In this document: piece after piece, positions 29,041 through 39,800 of the stretch
Numbering within the stretch: the first letter of the stretch is position 1
Layout: every line of letters begins with the position of its first letter
NCBI RefSeq assembly: GCF_030445035.2
Contig: NC_080699.1
Coordinates: forward strand, 1,116,001-1,180,000
Direction: 5' to 3'
Source: Dasypus novemcinctus
Lineage: Eukaryota; Chordata; Mammalia; Cingulata; Dasypodidae
Length of the DNA stretch: 64,000 nt
The notes under the pieces: generated by a model
Told to the model about the DNA's origin: nothing
The model's input: only the letters and a program-made list of their open reading frames with translations
Database searches by the model: none
Program-made: the position numbers and the translations under genes

Positions 29041-30986
29041 CTGAGGGAGGAGAGCAAATCAGCTTTTACTGGAATGAAACAATCTAAATAAAAACATGGA
29101 ATCTCAAGTGGTTTTTAAAAAATACATAAAAACGCCGCAGGAAGGCAGGAGCCGTGCGAGCAGAGCCCAGCTCTAAGGACCAGCCCTCCCAGCAGCAGGC
29201 CGCCCGCTCGAGCAGAGACGTCTTCTACCCTCCGTGCTGGCTGCTCCTCTCCTGGCCGCCACGGACACCTGGGAGCCAGGCAGATGCAGCTGGATCTGCG
29301 AACGCCGCCTTTGCCCTGTGTAGACGCTGCCTGGACGGAAAGCTGCCTTTTCCTGTGTAGACGGAGCCCGTGACTCTTCCTTGGATACTGATGGGGAACT
29401 GGACCGCTGCTGTCCATCTCCGACTTTAAATGAGGTCTGACATGCTCACATTACTGGAATCTTTCTGTCACATTTATCACTATTACACACGAACATTTCT
29501 CAGCTCCTGCTCCCCAAAATACTTCTGATTCTGGATTCCATTACCCCAAATACCAACTCCTCCTCTCCATTGCACCATCCCGGCCCTCGATAAACACACT
29601 TGCTGGGTCTTCACCTGACTGCTGATAAAAGTACAGAGGAGGGGAGAGCAAGCGCAGAATCCCAAAGGAGCCCCGGCCCACTCTCGCGCGACGCAGGTTA
29701 TCAGCCACGTCGCCGACGGAGGTCTCCAAGCAGCTGCGGGCCCGCCAGGGCTTCTGCATTTGGTCGATAAAACTGTCAGGAGGTTGTTTTATGTGCCCTG
29801 AAGGAATCAGAGGCAGTCAACATTCTCCTCATTTACCACTGTGTAGCAGCAGTGAAAAAATGAAAAGGAAAAAAAGCTAGCTTGGCACAACTTGCTCTTT
29901 CTGAAAGCATATTCTTACGGTAGCAAATCGAGAAGAGAAGCTACTTTGCAGGCATAATAATGATTGTGGTTGCAGATATGCTGATCTTGAAGTGACAGAT
30001 CAAGAACTATTGGAAATAATGAGAAGGAATTCACAATACAAGTCAGCACTGGTATACCCACACACAAGTGTAACAGCAAGAAGAGGGAAACAAAGAAAGA
30101 TGGAGTTACGACAGAGGAGAGAACAAGGTTAGAGTCAGGACAGAGACGTTTCCTGGAGAATGGGCTGGCCAATTATGCCAAATATTGAGAGACCAAGAAG
30201 GAAATTTAAGAAGAGGCTACGGGGACAGGGTGATTCTCAACCAGAAATGTCTCAGACCCCACCCCACCCCTGGACATTTGTGTGTGTCCTGACGGGAGGG
30301 TGCTCTGGCCCCTGGATGCTGAGAGACCAGGGAAGCGGCTGAAGGTCTGGAAGGCGAGGGCGGCCCCACCCGGCAACGATGACCCTGTCCCAAGTGTAAG
30401 TCGTGCCACATAAGAAACCCTACAACGGAGGGACGAGGGCGCCGGCCCGGGGGGACGCGTGGGTCTCGGGAGCCAGGGAAGAGAAGACGCGAGCCCATGC
30501 TGGACGGTTTGGAGCCCACAGGAGGAGCAGAGGCGTGGGCAGCCCACAGCTGAGCGCTGGGGTCGACGGCTCAGGAGCGCCAGCCGCCGGGGCGCGAGCC
30601 GCCACGTTCCGGAAGGAGCGACAAGAGGAGCGCCCCGTGCCGGGAACTCCGTTTACTAGGCAGTGCTCGAGTGGACCCCTGGTCAGCACTGCTGCCCTTC
30701 CACAGTCACGGACATGTGTGTTTCTGACGTTAGCAGTCCATGCGCGGCCCCCCGCTCAGCACTGTCATCCTTCCACACACCACGTGCACAGACAGCCACG
30801 GGTTTTATTTACACGACCAATTATCAAACAAAAACAAAAGCCCTAGAAGCCCTCGGTCTGGGCAACCAGCCTTAACACTCCACACCTTTTCTTCTACTTA
30901 TTTATTTTGTAGTCAAAGAACTGACTACCTAAAATGCAGGAAACAAATAAATTATTAAAACCCAACTACAGAACTTTTTTTCTTAC
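29041..30986 (-). other. MRE11: MRE11 intron, exon 17 to 18
   Basis: About 1.9 kb, with a GC-rich part at 30200-30720. I see no gene and no clear transposon. Confidence 0.55.
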
Positions 30987-31045
30987 CTCTGAATAATTCT
31001 TGGCAGCAACATTTCGGGAGGGCTGTTGCCGTGTAGATTTAAAAG
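30987..31045 (-). CDS. MRE11: MRE11 exon 17
   Basis: 59 bp exon with acceptor ttctag and donor gtaaga. It encodes FKSTRQQPSRNVAAKNYSE after completing a split Ala, matching human 624-642 with TT changed to AA. It is basic and probably disordered, within the C-terminal DNA-binding region of MRE11. Frame in and out is consistent with both neighbours. Confidence 0.95.
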
Positions 31046-32119
31046 CTAGAATGTAAAAAAGATAAAACACCTATTAAGTTATTTGTCAAATAACTTGGAA
31101 AAAATTTGTACATTTCTTCAGCTGAAGATTTTCTAAGTCCCATCTGCAAAAATCAATGATGAGTAATTATAAAACCATTTATAAATTTTAGAACCTGAAG
31201 GGAGGTGGAATTCTATGTTCAATTAATTCATTGCCAAACTGCCAGTCTGAAATGATTCCCAGCGTATTCGAATACACTAACAGGCAGTGTTCAGAAATAT
31301 ACCCATACTAAAAACATTCTGCAGAAAAATACCTAAAGGATGAAATCTTATCACCCACTGAACTCCAAAAACACCAACAATAAGCCTCAAATTGGATCTG
31401 ACCACAATCCCACCCAAAAGCAGCAGCCCCGCTGGCTCCCTCTCCTGTGGTTATCTGGGATCCACTGTGGGTCTAGCAGCTTCCTTACCTTTCTCTACCA
31501 TTTTAGCCACACTCGGCACCTAAGTATACCAGAAGGGGAATTCCAGAAAATGGCAGGCCCTTTATTCCATGATAAAACCTCCTGAGTCTTTACTTTTTCA
31601 AGCCTTGTCTAGCCCTTTGTCATTTTCCCTTTATCCTTGAGAACAAAACCTAGAATAAATCTCAGGCAGTCAACACAGGTTATTTTTTCCTAAGCCTTTG
31701 CAGTTTGCTAATATCAAAATGTCCAAGCAAAACAATAAGGCAAGGAAAGAAAGAAAAGGTCCTGAAAAAGCCAAACTCAAAGAACATTGCAAAGTGAAAA
31801 TCACCCAGTCAGGAGGCCTCGGGGAGCGTCCTGGCGGGTGAACCTCGCTTCGCCACTCCAGGGTCTACGGCAACCGTGTGCTGCCACTGGCAGGGGCGAC
31901 AAGCAGAGCAGACCTCATCGCCCTCCTCGCACTCGTGCTCCCACAGGCTGGAGGGGCGACTGGATGAAGGCGCTCCCAAAGGACACTTCTGCTCAATATT
32001 TACTCAGATTCCTCAAACTCTGGGATTCTTGAAAACAAAAACCTATGTTTTTTTTTTATCCCAAGTGGATTTAAAAAGATGAAATAAGCAAACAGTCAGA
32101 AAACAAAGCCCTGCATTCT

Positions 32120-32275
32120 GCTCGGCAGGCGGTACAGCGTTCTGGCTTTGGAGCCGGGTTCACCTGGACCTATGGCGGGTGATGACGGCCACGCTCCTCA
32201 GCTTCTTGGTCTCAGTTTCCTCCCCTGTACATGGTATTAATAACACTCCATGCAGAAAACTGCCGGAAGGATCAC
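32120..32275 (+). repeat. MIR-like SINE
   Basis: Shows TACAGCGTTCTGGCTTTGGA, GTTCACCTGGACC and TCAGTTTCCTCCCCTGTACA, in MIR order. Confidence 0.6.
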
Positions 32276-34387
32276 AGAGCAGGCAGCGAGCGGCAGAAGC
32301 ACGGGGCTCTGAGGGGGGCCGTGGAGGGGGCCGCAGTGGCACCGAGCGCCAACGTGCGGGCGTGCGTCAGAGGTGACTTCTCGTTGCGTAGCCGCAGTCC
32401 TCTTCGGGCTGGCTGCACTGGCACACCGTTGCCAGCTCTTTGATTTACAACCACTGCTGCTGTGAAGTGCAATTTCTACCCTTCCCACGAAACTCTAATG
32501 TGACCAATCTCCACACTCTGAAGTCTTGCTGTAATACAGTTAGGCCTTTATTTATCCTTCAGTTCTCCATTACTAACAGATGTAAAAGTTAGAGTTTCAA
32601 AGTTGCTTTTGTATCCAGGTTCTGACAAGTACAGTTAATAACCCACGATTGTTTTCTTAGACTTTATAAAACACCAAAAATGCTTTACACATTCATAATT
32701 AAAAAAATGAGTTTCAGTTTTCAAAAAAAGAGTTCCAATACTAGAGGTAGTAGCTAAATTAACAAAACCATGAGATCAAATCAATCAGACAAGACAAATT
32801 TGGGTGGATTTATGGAACATGTCCGTTCACAAAGTCACTGCAGGACCGTGTCCCGGAAGCCCCAGCAGCCGCCCCTGCCGCGTCAGGTGCCACTGCCATA
32901 TTTTGTTTGGAATGTAATTTAGGACATTTAACGTTTCATATTAATTTTGCTTACTTGCATAGCCTCTTTTCAAAGATGAACATTACTCTAAAAAATGACT
33001 ATTAGTACCAATTTGTGGAAATTGTAAAGCACCATAACTGGTTTCTTATCTCCCTACTCAAACAGAACCTTTATTTCACATTACTGGTGGAGAGCAGGGC
33101 AGCAGTCATTAAGGAACTCACTGGCATAACAGTTTTGAAACGAGCTGTACTGGAAAGTGAAAAAATGCTCCTAAAAACTCTTCGAGACTGTGCTAGATGA
33201 CGAGAGACAGCCGCGCTGAGTTCTAAATGAAGAAGCAAGGCTAAAGCCTCTGTTAAATGTAGGTTAGGTTATTCCAACAAACACTTCTGAACCGTACCCA
33301 AATTGCTACATCAAACATTAAAAGTAAATAAATTCTCAAAACGATTTAAGAGCTGATAACCTAGGAAGGAATTTCCAGGTCAAAACTGAAAAGCGGACTC
33401 CGAGAAACAGGGTCCTTTCTCCTGAGGGTGCTGCCGACCTGGCAAATGTCGACGATCTCCTGGCTAGACCCTGAGACTAGTTAGAGAGCTGCGCTAATTA
33501 CAACACCGGTGCTGGCCAGAGAGGGGAACGGATGCCGGGCCTGAGCAGAGGAACTGGACACGACCACGGCGGCGCTGCCGAGCAAGGAGGGACGACAGCC
33601 TTCAGTGGACGCACTGAGCAAGTGGAAGCCGTACGGGAAAACGCTGACGCACGGTCCTGACCTCACACCACATAAACTGAGGCGTGGGCTCACCGTGGCA
33701 GAGAATACGACTTCCAGGGGAAAAGCAGGTAAGCTTATCGGGCAGAACGGACTCTGAAGGTGTTCTCCAGTCCCCAGGTGTACTCTATGGGATAATAAAC
33801 CCAGCCCGAGTCGTTCCAGCGTCTCCCACGCACCTCTCTGGGCTCAGAGGGCTGAACCTGGGGCAGGCTGGGCTTCGCAGGTTCCTGAACCCTGGACAGA
33901 GAACACACTGCACTGAGCACTCACGTGAGAGGAGACGGAGCGCTCGCCAGATTCCGACAGCGCCCACGGTCCAAAGCAGACGGAAAGCCACTGTCCCTGG
34001 GACCACGCAGCCCAAATCTCTTCCCTCTCACACCAGAGCTTGCCTGGCCTGTACAAAGGCCTGCATCTTTCCCATTTTTTAAATTATATGGTTTCTCTCC
34101 TAAGCCATTATATACAGTTGATATTCTTCTTGAGATACTGCTCCAAACATGAGCAAGTGTTCTTGGAGCAATACGTCCAGTTCAGCACAGAGGGAGAAAC
34201 GCCTCGCTATGGAGGTGTACTGCTTCCACTAACACAGCTTAAGATGACAGACCCCGGCAGTTACAACGACCTGCTAATAATGGTGACTCTTACTGAACAA
34301 AGCCATCTTCACTTGTGTTGCTGCTAAAGTCAAGCACCTCGCACAACTCTTTGTGCAGCTGTCCTTTTGGATTTAAATGCAGTTTAG

Positions 34388-34850
34388 GGAAATGGATGTG
34401 GCTCAGGTGATTTGGCTCCTGTAGGCAGTTCCCGGTGCCTCCTAAAGAAGACAGTGAGCTGGCACGACAGGCAAGTGTGGCAAGGTGACACAAGATGATG
34501 CAACAAGAGACACAAGAAGAAAAACATAATGAGAGACTCAACAAAGCAGGGAGCAGAGGATCCCGGTGCCTCCTAAAGAGGACGAGCAGGACAGCGAGCT
34601 GGCGTGAGGGCAGGCGTGGTGAGCTGACACGACAAGATGATGCAGCAAAAGACACACGAGGAAAAGCATAACAAGAGACACAACAAAGAGGGAGGTTCGT
34701 TTAAGTGACTAGGTGCCTCCTTCCCACATCGAAGGTCCTGGGTTCAGTTCCCAGTGCCTCCTAAAGAAACAAAACAAGGAACAGATACAGCGAGTGCAAA
34801 CAACGAGGGGGCAGGGGAAGGTAAATAAAATAAATCTTTAAAACAGAATA
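34388..34850 (+). mobile_element. Composite tRNA-derived SINE cluster
   Basis: Sense-oriented SINE material starting GAAATGGATGTGGCTCAGG. The segment with CCCGGTGCCTCCTAAAGA followed by GAGCTGG-CACGACA appears twice, then a further head with GGTCCTGGGTTCAGTTCCCA and a tail ending in AAATAAATCTTTAAAA. It looks like internal duplication or several copies fused together. Confidence 0.75.
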
Positions 34851-34894
34851 ATAAATGCAGTTTATATTTATTCTTAATAAATTTCATCCTTTAA

Positions 34895-35000
34895 GAGCTG
34901 GTTCATGGGAGCAGATGGAACCTCGAGTGGCTGAGCTCCTGCTTTCCATGTATGAGGTCCTGGGTTTGAACCCTGGTACCTCCTAAAAACAAATGAGGAA
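34895..35000 (+). mobile_element. Short tRNA-like SINE
   Basis: About 100 bp: GGAGCAGATGGAACCTCGAG, GTCCTGGGTTTGAACCCTGG (B box) and TACCTCCTAAAAAC. It has the tRNA-like head plus a short A-rich tail only. Confidence 0.8.
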
Positions 35001-35009
35001 AGAAACCAA

Positions 35010-35100
35010 TTTAGGGGAGCCAGCACAGCCTAGTGGCTGAGCACTGGCTTCCCAGATACAGGTCCTGGGTTCACTCACGAGCCCCAGAACCTCAAAAGAG
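35010..35100 (+). mobile_element. Short tRNA-like SINE
   Basis: Diverged head-only copy: GGGGAGCCAGCACAGCCTAG, TGAGCACTGGCTTCCCAG and GGTCCTGGGTTCACTCACG. Confidence 0.7.
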
Positions 35101-35534
35101 CTCAACTCTCCAGTCTGTCAAAAATTAATTTCTCCAGGCCTCAGTTGTTTCCTAGCTATGATATTATCCTCAAATAATAGACAAGTTAATATAAGTAATA
35201 TACATATAAATATATTCTTGAATTAGGTGGAAAAAATATCACCTTTTTTTTAATGCTTTATTACAATATTATCAGATAACTAAGTTAACATGACTGAAGA
35301 AAGAAATGCTTTTTCCTAGGTGAGAAAATTCTCAATTTTAAAAGCCATATTAGCTCCAGCAAGCAGTGTGATTCAGGCATGCCTTATATTAATGATTTGA
35401 TTTGTCTGAAGATTTTTCTTAAAAGCTGTATCCCATGGGATGTTTTAGTGAAGCATCTAAGTATTCTGTAGGCTTTAAACCCTACAGAATAGGTAGGATT
35501 TAAGTGTAATAAGAAACCTTGTTATATATGCTTC

Positions 35535-35775
35535 TCTTGGGAAGCAGATGTGGCTGGAGCAATTGCGCTCCCATCAACCACATGGGAGGCCCAGCGTTCG
35601 ATTCCCAGGTCCTCCTGGTGAAGGCACGCTGGCCCAAGTAGCGAGCAGGCCAATGCGGCGAGCGGACACACATTAAGTGCTGGCCCGAGCAGCAAGCTGG
35701 CCCACACAGATTGCTGACCAGCGCAGGAGTGCTGGCCTGAGCAGCGAGCTGGCCCGAGGGAGCACTGGCCATCTT
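35535..35775 (+). mobile_element. tRNA-derived SINE, second subfamily, truncated
   Basis: GGGAAGCAGATGTGGCTGG, CCAGCGTTCGATTCCCAGG (B box), then several repeats of GGCCCGAGCAGCGAGC-type modules. The poly-A tail is missing and the body is built from internally repeated AGCGAGCTGGCCC-like words. Confidence 0.75.
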
Positions 35776-35834
35776 AACTTAGGTACTTTATGACTAACAA
35801 CTTAGGCTGTATCACAAGCTATATCGTCCATGTG

Positions 35835-36445
35835 GAATCGAAGCCCCCTCTTGATCGAGAGGTAGAGTTCTACGGACTAGAGTGGACTTAGTGGTATTCT
35901 ACTATAAAAATACTGTGACTAGTAAAAGAAGAAATTGTAGCACTGAGGTGGAGAAAGTGGCCACAGTAGTTGCTGAGGGCAGTGAGAGGGAAGAAGAAAC
36001 GTGATGTGGGGGCATTTTTGGGACTTCGAGGTGTCCTTAATGATATTGCAGGGACAGATGCTGGACTTCATATATCCTGCCATAATTCACTGAATGTTCT
36101 GGGGGAGAGTGTGAACTACAGGGTAAACTATTATCCAGGTGGTGCAGCAAAGCCCCAAAATGTGTTCACCAAGTGTGATGAGCCAGGTGGTGCAGCAATG
36201 CCCCAAAATGTGTTCACCAAGTGTGATGAGTGTGCCACAATGATGGGGGAGGTTTGGTGGGGTGGGAGGGTGAGGGGTATACGGGAACCCCTTATGTTTT
36301 TTATTGTAACATTTTTTGTGATGTATGTATCTTAAAAAAAATACAATTCACAAAAATGATGTGGGGGGTGGGAGTGGGTTATATGTTTTTTAATGTAACG
36401 TTCTTTGTGATCTATTAACTTTAATTAAAAAACTGTTAAAAAAAT
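35835..36445 (+). mobile_element. L1-type 3' end, copy B
   Basis: Shares TGGGGGCATTTTTGGGACTT, GTGTGAACTACAGG and CCCCAAAATGTGTTCACCAA with a second copy at about 55210-55665, and ends in A-rich runs. The ending resembles L1 3' UTRs in this window (37380-37560). It contains a 48 bp tandem duplication at 36135-36230 and a second, more diverged repeat at its 3' end. Confidence 0.6.
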
Positions 36446-36449
36446 AAGT

Positions 36450-36540
36450 AGTTTTGGGAAGCAGCTGTATCTAAGTAGTTGAGTGCCTGCTTCCCATGGA
36501 CGAAGTCCGGGGTTCAATTGCCGTGCCTCCTAAAAAAACA
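36450..36540 (+). mobile_element. Short tRNA-like SINE
   Basis: GGGAAGCAGCTGTATCTAAG, GAGTGCCTGCTTCCCATGG and GGGGTTCAATTGCC, followed by an A-run. Confidence 0.75.
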
Positions 36541-36947
36541 GTAGTTTAATAGATTCCCCTGTGTTGAGGCCAAAGGGCATACGCAAATTAATTCAAGTAT
36601 CCTAACTGTAATGCCCTGTGACTTCCCACACCAACAGCAGGTGCAGGTGAGCGCAGCGGGAGGAAAGCAGAGCAGCCTTCTCCATTCAACCACCATTGCT
36701 ATAACGCATCGCCCTTTTCAGTGCTCTAGTGAGCCATCCATAAAGTGAACAATCAAATTTGTCTAAAAGGAATTAAAAAAGTAATTTTTAAGACTTACCG
36801 TCCTCAACAGCTCTAATGAATGTTTAGCCTGTGATCCTAACAACCGTTCTAATTCCACCATGATGGGGAACAAGCAATGGGGTTTGCTAAGGACAACTTC
36901 CTCGGTCTTAGGAACCGCTCGCTGCGAGGTCGTCGGCCTGGACTCAC

Positions 36948-37016
36948 CATCTAGAATAGACATGCTCCTGGGCGGTGCCGAGCCTCTGCCCCGAGTCGAG
37001 GTCCCCGGACCAGCGC
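36948..37016 (-). CDS. MRE11: MRE11 exon 16 (alternatively spliced in human)
   Basis: 69 bp exon, acceptor ccacag, donor gtgagt, phase 1 in and phase 1 out, so skipping it keeps the frame. It encodes AGPGTSTRGRGSAPPRSMSI then LD with split residues at both ends. It corresponds to the human exon for residues 595-622, which is absent from the shorter human isoform. The human exon is 84 bp, so this one has lost five codons, mostly in the part corresponding to SKTAVSAS. The conserved flanks TSTR and MSI.DAF identify it. Confidence 0.93.
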
Positions 37017-38412
37017 CTGTGGTTAGAACAGACCCCAGAAAGAAAAGTCAGTAAAAACCCATCAGCAGCTACGGTGCTCTTCATTCTTTAAATTAAAACA
37101 CACCAAAACGAAATTTAACGTTATGTCAAAATAGAGTTTAGGGATAAGGAAAAGAGCCAGGGGCTTACTGGGGCAGTGCTGCTCAGCTCTGTGATGAAAG
37201 GCAGAGCCTCTGAGTGTAGGCTTTGGACGGATGTACAAGGCATGGGACTGTGAAACACAGTGAGCCACGCGTGCAAGACGCACTGTGGTCAAGAGAACAA
37301 AGATGAGCGCGCTGTCCCATGAACTGTAACAAAGGCACAGCGCTAATACATGGCGTTAATAGCAAGGGCGTGTATGGACAAGATATACCAAACGTAGCTG
37401 TGGACGTGGTCAGTGGTAACAGTCTGAACGTGTTCTTTCATAATTTGTAACAAATGTTCCACAACAATGCAAGATGTTGGAAGAAGGGTGATATATGGGA
37501 ATTCTACATATTATGCACAATTTTATAAGGTCACACCTTCTCTAATAAAAAAAAAATGTAAAAATTTAAAAACACAGTTTAGTCGTAAAAAGCCAAAGAA
37601 TTATATATAAGAAGAAACTTTAGAGACTGATGGATCAATTTTCAGAGATTACTCCTAGAATACATTTCATTCATATTGTTCCAGTTAAAATCTAAGGAAA
37701 ACTTTTGTACATATATAAAAGAAAAGAATTATCACTAGAATATAAGGATTTCTCTCCCTGCAGATTTTTAACTAAATCACTACCCATTTTATCTGCTTAA
37801 AATTCCTGTGGACAAACATTTTCATAAAAAAAATTTAAATAGCCATAGGGATGGATTTATATACTACATCAGGAAGTCACTGGGTGGCCATTTTCTATGT
37901 TTTGACTATTCAGTGACAACATGTCACACTAAATACACTGGTGGTATTCACATCAACGACTGTTTCTAGAAATCAAACTGTTTTGGAATAGTTTTTTTTT
38001 AAACAAATTTTATCCAGACCACTTAAAAAAGTGACCACTATATAGCAAGTGGGCATTTGTAACTCAGGGCAATAACAAAAATAATCTTTTTACGGACTGG
38101 GTTTCCCTGCTGTTGCTTGTTAGCGAGCCATCTCCCTTAACAGCTCGTATTCACGGGCCTCGCTCTTACTCTGCGCACGTGAGCATGAACGTGGCATTAC
38201 GTGAGTCCACATGGTACCGGGTGAGAAACCCAGTGAAGCCATGAAAAAACGCCTCAGAGCCAGGAGCGCCCACGTGCGGAGCCTGCGCCACGGCTGCGTT
38301 AGAAAGCCCGCCTGAGCTGAGAACAGACGACGCAGGCGGACGCCCCTGCCCGGCTCCGCAGGACGCGCCCCTGCCCACCCTGGTGCCCGCCTCCGCGCGT
38401 GCCCAGCGCAAC
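37017..38412 (-). other. MRE11: MRE11 intron, exon 15 to 16
   Basis: About 1.4 kb of mostly AT-rich sequence, becoming GC-rich near exon 15. About 37380-37560 looks like an L1 3' UTR end (TTTGTAACAAATGTTCCACA, ATATGGGAATTCTACATA, then A-run). Confidence 0.6.
37380..37560 (+). mobile_element. L1 3' UTR fragment
   Basis: Short sense-oriented L1 end, with CATAATTTGTAACAAATG, CAACAATGCAAGATGTTGGA and a poly-A run. The same words occur in the L1 ending near 43.9 kb. Confidence 0.65.
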
Positions 38413-38632
38413 CTCGTGCTCTCTGAGAGCCTCCTCTCAGGGCCGGGCTCTGCCCTCGTGCACCGCGGCCGCGGCCTCTCGCGCGGCCTCGCCCTCTGCC
38501 GGCTGCTGCTGGGACGCCGTCGTCAGAGTCGTCGGCCATCTGCTCCGCCAGGTCGATGCTCATCAGGTCGTCAGCGCTGAAGGCGGCCGAGTCCTCCTCC
38601 TGGGACCGCAGGGCTCTGGCCCTGCTCATGGC
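38413..38632 (-). CDS. MRE11: MRE11 exon 15 with the GAR (Gly-Arg-rich) motif
   Basis: 220 bp exon (73 codons plus one base), acceptor ctctcag, donor gttgcg. It encodes [11 protein letters not shown], then [20 protein letters not shown], then the Gly-Arg-rich run [16 protein letters not shown] and RGGSQRAR. It matches human 522-594, with the same number of codons. In human MRE11 the arginines of this motif are methylated by PRMT1 and the motif contributes to DNA binding and exonuclease control. RG density is kept although the exact residues differ. The exon is very GC-rich compared with exons 11-14 and sits at the end of a tandem array whose last unit includes its own splice acceptor. The donor is a poor match to consensus, but phase and homology leave no better choice nearby. 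Confidence 0.93.
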
Positions 38633-38880
38633 CTGAGAGGATGCGGGAGAGAGCGTCAGGGCGAGGGCGTCTGAGGGGACGCAGGAGAGAGGTCAGGGCG
38701 AGGGCGTCCTGAGGGGACACTAAGGGCAGCCTGGGTCAAGAGCGTCCTGAGGGACACCAAGGGCGGGTCAGGGAGAGGGTGGCCTGAGTGGACACCAAGG
38801 GTGGGTCGGGGCGAGGGCATTTTAAGGGACACTAAGGGCAGGTTGGGGCAAGGGCGGCCTGAGGGGACATGGGAGAGAGG
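38633..38880. repeat. 37-38 bp tandem array that includes the exon 15 splice acceptor
   Basis: Six to seven units of about 37-38 bp. On the minus strand each has a pyrimidine-rich stretch ending in CAG. CAG ends fall at 38671, 38709, 38747, 38784 and 38859 (one unit at about 38822 is mutated), and the real exon 15 acceptor at 38633 is in register. Unit 1 (38633-38670) and unit 2 (38671-38708) are strikingly alike, both ending GTCAGGGCGAGGGCGT on the plus strand. A GA-rich low-complexity tail follows to about 38955. Confidence 0.9.
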
Positions 38881-39065
38881 CAGGGAGAGGAAGGGAGAGG
38901 TGGAGGAGGGAGAGGCGGAGGAGGGAGCTAGGAGGAGGGAGGAGGGGGGAGGGGGCATGAATGATTTACAAATAATGAAATTGTTCAGACGCATGAATAA
39001 TGAAAGTATGAATTAAAACAACAGAAAGAACCTCTCTCCTTATATCTGTAAAGTTCAAATGTTTT

Positions 39066-39800
39066 TTGGTTGGTGCAAAAGTAATTAGGGTTTTGCACTG
39101 TTGAAATTTGCCATTTAATATTGGCATACATTCTTAAATAAATGTGGTTATGTTATACACCATTTAAACGTGTATTTCTCACTTTGTTTTTTTGCTAATG
39201 GCTTATTACTTGCTCTTCATTTTATATTTCAGACTATAGAAATTTTAAGACAAAAAGAAAATTAGAGTGATTTTCTTATTTGAGTTCAAAATGGGTCATA
39301 AAGCAGTGGAGACAACTTGCAACATCAACAATGAATATGGCCAGGAACTGCTAACGAATGCACAGTGCAGTGGTGGTTCAAGAAGTTTTGCAAAGGAGAG
39401 GAGAACCTTGAAGGTGAGAAGCACAGTGGCCAGCCATCCGAAGTTGACAAAGACCAATTGAGAGCAATCACCGAAGCTGATCCTCTTACAACTACATGAA
39501 AAGTTGCCACAGAACCCAACGTAAACCATTCTATGGTAATTTAGCATTTGAAGCAAAATGGAAAGGTGAAAAAGCTCGATAACTGGGTGGCTCATGAGCT
39601 GACTGAAAATTTTAAAAAACCGTCATTTTGAAGAGTCATCTTATCTTATTCTACACAAGGAACCATTTCTCGATCAGATCGTGACATGCGATGAAAAGTT
39701 GATCTTATACAACAACCGGCAACGGCCAGCTCAGTGGCTGGACCCAGAAGCTCCAAAGCATTTCCAAAAGCCAAACTTGCACCAAAAAAAGGTCATAGTC
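39066..39800 (+). mobile_element. Mariner transposon (Hsmar1-like), left part
   Basis: Begins with a terminal inverted repeat TTGGTTGGTGCAAAAGTAAT and continues with a decayed transposase related to human Hsmar1. Recognisable segments are FLFEFKMGHKAVETT and NINNEYG, later VTCDEKLILYNNRQRPAQWL and PKHFQKPNLHQKK. Several frameshifts and stops. The element is cut at an A-rich GGTCATAGTC site by the following L1; the rest resumes near 43926. With the L1 removed it would be about 1.26 kb, full length for a mariner. Confidence 0.9.

Larger units (their letters stand above)
31046..36947 (-). other. MRE11: MRE11 intron, exon 16 to 17
   Basis: About 5.9 kb. From 31046 to 34380 it holds mostly unique sequence with a MIR-like piece at 32120-32275; I see no gene there. 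From 34388 to 36540 it is packed with tRNA-derived SINE pieces and an L1-type 3' end with a 48 bp tandem duplication. Confidence 0.6.

Noticed and set aside
38120-38412. Extension of MRE11 exon 15 beyond 38413 as coding sequence
   Set aside because: The open frame continues, but homology to MRE11 stops exactly at 38413 and the next exon (37016) joins in the right phase from there.
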